From Trichomonas tenax (Eukaryota > Parabasalia > Trichomonadida > Trichomonadidae), in assembly GCA_023091735.1 (NCBI GenBank), contig JALKBU010000101.1, positions 1 through 64,000 of the forward strand: a stretch of DNA of 64,000 nt, written 5' to 3'. The notes beneath the pieces are model-generated. The model searched no databases. It was given only the letters and a program-made list of their open reading frames with translations, and was not told where the DNA came from. Positions within the stretch are counted from its first letter, which is position 1. Each line of letters starts with the position of its first letter. Position numbers and translations under genes: made by a program. Of this stretch, positions 58,994-64,000 are shown one piece after another.

Positions 58994-59536
58994 ATGATAA
59001 GACGTCCTTACACTCCAAAGTTAACTGAAGAAATCCAAAACAGAAGGAGTCAGCAGGGAAGCCCTGTTCACACCTGTACCTCCACAGCACAGAACAGCGA
59101 TAGCGATGATGAATTCGTTCTAAAATCTAACGATCACAAAAATCGGAACTACGGTAAATATTACGAAAGTCAGCGTATTAAGCAATACAAGGAGGAGAAG
59201 AAAAGAATGAAAGCAAGGTCCGCGTTCATTTCTCAACAGAATTCGTTATCAAATCTTCCTGTAAAACAAGAGAATGACTTAGAATTGAAAGGTATAAAAG
59301 TCGTAGGAAAGTCAATTACACACATTCGATCAAATATTTTTGATCAATATCCACCTCATCAAGTCCCACACGATTTGAAAGTCATAAATCCTGGAGCGCA
59401 TCCATCACAAGTTGCTTTCAAGGCAAGAATGGAAACATTGAAGCGAATTGAACAAAGAAGAAATCCACCAGCAGTCAATTATAAAGATATTATGGTTGTT
59501 TCTCGTGAATTGAGGAGATTATCCTCTCTCAAATAA
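58994..59536 (+). CDS. Hypothetical basic protein
   Basis: From the ATG at 58994 (MIRRPYTPKLTEEIQNRRSQQ) the product has 180 residues. It is rich in Arg, Lys, Gln and Ser, with an acidic patch (NSDSDDEF), a charged helix (YESQRIKQYKEEKKRMKARS) and a second helix (KARMETLKRIEQRRN). There is no signal or membrane helix. The composition suggests a cytoskeletal or nucleic-acid-associated protein, but I do not recognise a family. The motif array upstream matches those of better-supported genes. Confidence 0.65.
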   Translation: MIRRPYTPKLTEEIQNRRSQQGSPVHTCTSTAQNSDSDDEFVLKSNDHKNRNYGKYYESQRIKQYKEEKKRMKARSAFISQQNSLSNLPVKQENDLELKGIKVVGKSITHIRSNIFDQYPPHQVPHDLKVINPGAHPSQVAFKARMETLKRIEQRRNPPAVNYKDIMVVSRELRRLSSLK

Positions 59537-59891
59537 TTTTACACCACAGAGGCTTCACTACTAATTTCGATACATCATAGAAAGAATATTTAAGGATATC
59601 GTTATTTTATTATTACATTCTTAGCTCTTGATAATCATAGCACAGAAAAAGCAGCACATTGGCATCATATCGACAGACTCTTGAATAGATGCTACTGATC
59701 AATTATTTGATATATTTATATCATTTTCACTGAATAGTTCGAAACATTGTAAAATCCGAGAAGCTGACGCATGCATTTGATGACGACTTAATCAGAAGCG
59801 TTAATTGAAAATTTTTATTAATATTTTAATAAGGAGCAAAAATTAATGAGGTATAATAAGCCCGTGACGAGCTTTGTCTATTGCGCTTACA
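59537..59891. other. Intergenic region
   Basis: Nothing is seen here except an alternative ATG at 59847 in another frame, mentioned with the next gene. Confidence 0.4.
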
Positions 59892-60206
59892 ATGATCAGG
59901 AAAATGAAATATTCACTTTATTTGCCAAATATTGCTTTACATGTCAGTAATCTGAAACCTTATTCAGTTACAATGAATGAGAAAATCAATCTGAGACCAT
60001 TGCAAGAAATAAAACAACTACGGTTACAACTTCCACCGTATGATTCAGCGCCAGCAATAAAGGAACTCACTGACTTACAGACTGTTAAATACCCCGAAAA
60101 TGAATATTTAGAAGAAGCAAAGCAAAACCTTCAACAAGAGTTTTCTGTTGAATCTCTCATTGAAAAACTTAATCCTGAACCACAATCTAATGAACTATCA
60201 GCCTAA
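59892..60206 (+). CDS. Small hypothetical protein
   Basis: The first in-frame ATG (59892) gives about 104 residues: MIRKMKYSLYLPNIALHVSN, then NLRPLQEIKQLRLQLPP and a C-terminal acidic helix. A different-frame ATG at 59847 (MRYNKPVTSFVYCAYND) runs 34 codons, overlaps it and stops at 59949. Both pieces look protein-like, so a frameshift or an alternative start is possible. No family was recognised. Confidence 0.45.
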   Translation: MIRKMKYSLYLPNIALHVSNLKPYSVTMNEKINLRPLQEIKQLRLQLPPYDSAPAIKELTDLQTVKYPENEYLEEAKQNLQQEFSVESLIEKLNPEPQSNELSA

Positions 60207-60514
60207 TTAACGAATTATTTTTCTTTTAATTTTCAAAAACTCTTCGAAGTCAATTAGCTGTTAAAGCCAACAAAACTGAACTTACCATGAAAGTATCAAA
60301 TGACAATATCAATATTTCAAAAATCATTTTTTAACTTTTTGAAATTTAGTATTGAAGATATCAATATTGCCAAGAAATATATGCTTGTATTTTCATTTTA
60401 TATGTTTACTAAAAGTTTCAAAATTTAGATATTTTATTTTTTTTTATTTTGATGTAATGCCTTATTATAATCTATTAAATTCTTTGTTTTTTTCTTCGAT
60501 GTTGAGGAAAAAGT

Positions 60515-60522
60515 TCATTTTT
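60515..60522 (+). promoter_or_regulatory. Initiator-like element TCATTTTT
   Basis: It ends one base before the ATG at 60524, implying a leader of about seven bases. Confidence 0.55.
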
Positions 60523-60523
60523 A

Positions 60524-61954
60524 ATGAATGTGAAGAGAATTTTTTCGAAGAACATTCGCAAAAAAATCGTTTTATTCATTATAATCATTATCATATTCTC
60601 GCTATTGGCCATGACATTCAGATACAAAGAATTGAAGCCATTTCCTGTTCAAGTTACAGAAGATTCTATAATATTTTCACCACCACAAGAATATAACCAA
60701 ATCAGATGGGAAATTCGAGCAAACGGAGGAACAGCAATCGATAATCTATCGAAATATTGTAGCTTTGCGTGTTGTAAAATTACATCAATTTTTGGTGGAA
60801 ACCAATCTATTCATTTCTATTACAAAAACAAAGAAATTTTCAAAGAAGAATACGAAATAACACATGGAAGAATCACTTGTTACGAAGGAGATTGGAAACG
60901 CAGAATATGCAGAATTAAAGATATCTGTTTCGATAATGGAACAATGACATTGTTGGCGCCATATAATATAACTCCTGAGCTACCTTTTGCAACTATTGGA
61001 GCGCGTAATCCTCCGTACGATCAGAAGAAAGATCGACAAACAGTTTTTAACATCAATATTTCAACGCGAACTATTGCATCATCGCGACAGATCTTCGAGA
61101 ACACAACGATTTACACATCAGTGTTCCACAACTCACACATGCTTTGGCACGTTTTGTTCGATTTCAGTTTCCCATTGTATCACACGATGTTATTCTTTAA
61201 TTTAGAGGATTCTCTTCCAAATGTCATTGTTACTCCACACGGAGGAAAGATTGCTGATAAGCAGTTCAAGAAGATATTAAAGGCATTCACAAACACCGTG
61301 TATTACCTCAAAGAGAACGCTTGTTACAAAGATTTGATTCTTGGAATAACAAAAGTTAAAGAAGATGATGGAATCAATTATTCATTCCCAAAGAATTTCA
61401 CGCATTCATTAAAACCCAAACTATATAAATACTTCAATATAACAGATGTTGAAATCCCAAGGCCAAGAGTTATTCTTGTTAATAGGAAAGATACGCGAAA
61501 AATAGTGAATTCCAAAGAACTTTTAGATAAATTAAGAGAGCTTTACCCACAATATGATTATCAAGAGCTATTTCTTGAAAAGATGCCTATGGGATACCAG
61601 ATATCGAATATATCCATGTGCGACATTCTCATTGGTGCTCATGGAAGCGGCTTAGCGCATGTTGCATGGATGAAATCAGGAAAGGATTTGATCGAAATAT
61701 TCCCTTATCAGTTCAATTGCAAGAACTGGTATGAGAAGGCTGTTGTTGTCTCTGGTGTCAACTATCACTCATACATGCCAGGAAGTTCCGATGAGTCAGC
61801 AAATATCGCAAACGCAGTCGAAATATGCTGGGACAAAGAAAACAGATGCACCGGAAAATGTCATGACAAACTCCGTGACCAGGACATCGAAGTCAACATA
61901 ACAAGATTCATAGAACAAACTTCCCACGTTTTCAAACCCCAAACAGTCACATGA
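60524..61954 (+). CDS. GT61-family glycosyltransferase, type II membrane
   Basis: The 476-residue protein has a short basic cytosolic start (MNVKRIFSKNIRKK), a signal anchor (residues about 15-31, IVLFIIIIIIFSLLAMT) and a lumenal catalytic domain. The family features are present: HNSHMLWHVLFDFSFPLYHTM, RPRVILVNRKDTRKIVN, and the end motif DILIGAHGSGLAHVAWMKSGKDLIEIFP. Several N-glycosylation sequons occur. GT61 enzymes include beta-1,2-xylosyltransferase, EOGT and POMGNT2. The donor sugar cannot be told here. It probably acts in the Golgi or ER on glycoproteins. Confidence 0.85.
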   Translation: MNVKRIFSKNIRKKIVLFIIIIIIFSLLAMTFRYKELKPFPVQVTEDSIIFSPPQEYNQIRWEIRANGGTAIDNLSKYCSFACCKITSIFGGNQSIHFYYKNKEIFKEEYEITHGRITCYEGDWKRRICRIKDICFDNGTMTLLAPYNITPELPFATIGARNPPYDQKKDRQTVFNINISTRTIASSRQIFENTTIYTSVFHNSHMLWHVLFDFSFPLYHTMLFFNLEDSLPNVIVTPHGGKIADKQFKKILKAFTNTVYYLKENACYKDLILGITKVKEDDGINYSFPKNFTHSLKPKLYKYFNITDVEIPRPRVILVNRKDTRKIVNSKELLDKLRELYPQYDYQELFLEKMPMGYQISNISMCDILIGAHGSGLAHVAWMKSGKDLIEIFPYQFNCKNWYEKAVVVSGVNYHSYMPGSSDESANIANAVEICWDKENRCTGKCHDKLRDQDIEVNITRFIEQTSHVFKPQTVT

Positions 61955-62269
61955 AAAGATTTTTGATGCATTAAAATATAGTTAAGATAATGCATTATCA
62001 TCAGCCAGAAGATCCTCGTTAAGATATATTATGAAGCAAGTTTTTAGCTCGAAACTATCCCATGAAACACTTTTAGATTCATGAACAATCATTGGAAATC
62101 AGAATCAAAAGGAGGAGAAATATATTGTTTATGGTCAATAAGAAATTATTCTTGTTAAGATATTTATTAGGAAGCAAGTTTTCAAGATCGAAAATATCAA
62201 ATTAGAATATAAAAGGGAGAGAAAATATAAAGAAGGGATCAATTTGGTAATTAAGAGTCGTATAAAATT
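61955..62269. other. AT-rich intergenic region
   Basis: Two loosely similar stretches contain AAGATAT and AGCAAGTTTT (near 62020 and 62160). No gene is supported. Confidence 0.4.
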
Positions 62270-63817
62270 ATGGAGGACGTTGTTAATATGGGGCGTGAAA
62301 ATATAATGAGGGGATTTGGTATATTTTTAGGGTCTGGAAAATTTATTGAGGGTATTTTCATAATGAATGCAATTTTTAAAGATTTTGGTCCAGAAGAAGA
62401 AAATCCGACTGAGATAATTGATAGAGATGAAGTAATGAAGACAAAGCTTTTCATTATAGAAGATTTACAAGGAAAACTCGATTTTTTTATTGAACAAGAA
62501 AATATTGTTGAAATTGATTCATGTTTGGAACAATTCGCAGATTTACTTTCTGACATAGATTATCACCCATTACTTAATTACAGAAGATCAATGACGCAAA
62601 TACTACTTTCAGCATTTCGAGTAGATTTTCCAATAAAAACGATCATTTTGGCAATAGATGGATTAACAAAATGGGTTGCTGCTCAAAGTTATGATAATGA
62701 TTTACTTTATGAAGAAGAATTTTATATTAAATTAATTGATCTTTTGCGAAACGATGGTTTTAATATTAGAGCTAGAGGAAATATCCTGTGCTTAATTCAA
62801 AATTTAGCAATTCAGCGATCAGCAATTTTAGAATATTTTATTCAAACAAATAACGTCAATGTATTTGAAAACTACTTTACAGTGACAGATATTTATCAGC
62901 AGAATCCAATACCATATATTCTTTCAATGCTTATAAAGCTGCAATACGATAATTTGCCATTTTATTGGGAATTTTTAGAGAAAATTCCAACTTTTCCTGT
63001 AGTTTACAATGACGAAAACTTATTCTTCTTATATATGTTTTCCACCAAAATTCCAGACGCCATGCCGCATTTTTTGAGCTTTATTGCAAACACAGATGTT
63101 ATTCTCGCAATGTTTCCATTATCGATTAATTTAGTTCGAATATATAATGTTTTATTTCAAACTGTTGATTACGATGAATTCCAAACATTGCTTTTTCTTT
63201 TTGATCCACGAGAGTGCTACAATCATCTTAAGAATAGCGAAGACTATGAAGAGATTATCACGTTTATTATCAACTATTTAATATATATGAGTGAATCGGA
63301 TGTTAAAATGTTTCGAATTGATCAACTCATTCTTGAAATCACAGAAAGAGTCAGTCAATCAACGATCAGCATTTACGCAATATTCGCTAATGCTGTAGAA
63401 GACTTTTTTGGGAAAGCAGACATCGGCAAAATCCAGTTATTGATCAATTACGATTTCTTGAATGCAATTTTCGAAATGTTATTCTCTGATTCTGTAACAA
63501 TCGTTAAATCAGGTTTCAGGATATTCATGAAGATTATGCAATTGACGGTGATTAATTTCAGCGCTGTAACGAATATTGCGATGCGAGAAACTGACAATTT
63601 TCTAATAAAAAATCATGTAGAAGATGCATTAGAACAAGCAGGAGAGTTGATGACAGAAGAAAATCAAGAAGAGCTCGAAGCTGTAATTAAAGCATTCAAC
63701 GAGACTTTAGAACAGTACCAAGAGAAATATGATGAATTAGAAAGCGAAAGAAAACCAAATCCAGTGGAAATCGCAGAAATATCATCAGATGAAGATTTTG
63801 ATGATAAAATAGTATAA
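62270..63817 (+). CDS. Armadillo/HEAT-like helical repeat protein
   Basis: The product has 515 residues from the ATG at 62270; an in-frame ATG at 62363 (MNAIFKDFGPEEENPTE) is an alternative that starts in better protein-like sequence and follows TCATAA, so the start is uncertain. Helix pairs such as KLFIIEDLQGKLDFFIEQENIVEIDSCLEQF run through the protein. It ends in a long acidic coiled segment (EELEAVIKAFNETLEQYQEKYDEL) and EISSDEDFDDKIV. It resembles the genes at 11689, 16343 and 42424 in fold and composition. Function is unknown. Confidence 0.75.
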   Translation: MEDVVNMGRENIMRGFGIFLGSGKFIEGIFIMNAIFKDFGPEEENPTEIIDRDEVMKTKLFIIEDLQGKLDFFIEQENIVEIDSCLEQFADLLSDIDYHPLLNYRRSMTQILLSAFRVDFPIKTIILAIDGLTKWVAAQSYDNDLLYEEEFYIKLIDLLRNDGFNIRARGNILCLIQNLAIQRSAILEYFIQTNNVNVFENYFTVTDIYQQNPIPYILSMLIKLQYDNLPFYWEFLEKIPTFPVVYNDENLFFLYMFSTKIPDAMPHFLSFIANTDVILAMFPLSINLVRIYNVLFQTVDYDEFQTLLFLFDPRECYNHLKNSEDYEEIITFIINYLIYMSESDVKMFRIDQLILEITERVSQSTISIYAIFANAVEDFFGKADIGKIQLLINYDFLNAIFEMLFSDSVTIVKSGFRIFMKIMQLTVINFSAVTNIAMRETDNFLIKNHVEDALEQAGELMTEENQEELEAVIKAFNETLEQYQEKYDELESERKPNPVEIAEISSDEDFDDKIV

Positions 63818-63878
63818 TTTTGTTTGTATGATATTATAAATAGTTTTTTAAATAGCTAATAAATATAAATACAAAGAA

Positions 63879-63998
63879 TTAGTCGAGAGACTGCCACTCA
63901 TCATCGCCTCCACGATCGCGCTTCTTAATTGTACCGAATGTCTTAAGTGTCCGAACTTTCTTCCTTGTCTCGAGCTTGGAAATCTGCTTCTCTGTTGA
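63879..63998 (-). CDS. C-terminal end of an unidentified basic protein (partial)
   Basis: Forty codons at the window edge on the minus strand read TEKQISKLETRKKVRTLKTF, then GTIKKRDRGGDDEWQSLD and a stop. It is rich in Lys and Arg with an acidic end. The start lies beyond the window. No family was identified. Confidence 0.55.
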   Translation of the reverse strand, partial: STEKQISKLETRKKVRTLKTFGTIKKRDRGGDDEWQSLD

Positions 63999-64000
63999 CT

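Noticed and set aside
1..64000. tRNA, rRNA and CRISPR arrays
   Set aside because: No T-loop-like GGTTCRA box with a matching acceptor stem, no rRNA core and no direct-repeat/spacer pattern were found; the motif arrays have spacers of only 7-20 bases and diverged repeats.

Overview
The window reads as nuclear DNA of a trichomonad (parabasalid) protist. It is AT-rich, every intact gene is a single uninterrupted reading frame, untranslated leaders look very short, and a TCA(C/T)TTTT initiator-like element precedes many start codons. The gene set is eukaryotic: ESCRT-III Snf7, eIF2 beta, eIF2B alpha, coactosin, a SMARCD/BAF60 subunit, a CAND1-like protein and a class B DnaJ. Tritrichomonas is my best guess for the genus; this is inference from sequence style, not a database match.

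Layout. 1-1.0 kb: the end of a phage tail-collar-like gene, then non-coding DNA with a repeat and hairpins. 1.0-5.0 kb: a mucin-like repeat surface protein, a small unknown gene and a TM2-domain protein. 5.2-7.45 kb: a 1.2-kb tandem duplication of a beta-helix surface-protein gene; the second copy is clearly broken. 7.5-13 kb: CAND1-like and armadillo-like genes. 13.3-15.9 kb: a TUP1-like WD40 corepressor gene killed by a 0.48-kb inverted-repeat element, then a tyrosine-recombinase remnant and a 21-bp hairpin. 16.3-31.2 kb is gene-dense: two helical-repeat proteins around a shared promoter, a large beta-helix protein with a Q/Y-rich tail, a bromodomain protein beside a SMARCD-like SWI/SNF subunit, a TPR protein, eIF2B alpha and Snf7. 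31.2-39.3 kb is an 8-kb gene-poor stretch with a decayed beta-helix surface-protein gene and short degenerate repeats. 39.3-54 kb: coactosin, an unknown protein, a PLD3-like pseudoenzyme, two helical-repeat proteins, a long calpain-like protease, a membrane protein with FG motifs and eIF2 beta. 54.4-56.5 kb: an ankyrin remnant beside a 1.1-kb Mutator-like element. 57.4-64 kb: a DnaJ, two unknown small genes, a GT61-type glycosyltransferase, another armadillo-like protein and the end of an unidentified gene.

The most unusual non-coding signal is an 11-bp motif, TTTACATGACA and close variants (TTTACATGTCA, TTTACACGACA). It occurs in arrays near at least five gene starts, often spaced about 20 or 30 bp apart. 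One array, upstream of the TPR and eIF2B-alpha genes, is a three-copy compound repeat of about 49 bp. Another five-copy array (19/20/19/20 bp) lies between two convergent genes where no promoter is expected. This looks like a phased multi-site regulatory element, and I do not recognise it from published trichomonad promoters.

Four armadillo/HEAT-like proteins of 440-515 residues lie in this one window and probably belong to a lineage-expanded family. No tRNA, rRNA, CRISPR array or intron was recognised.
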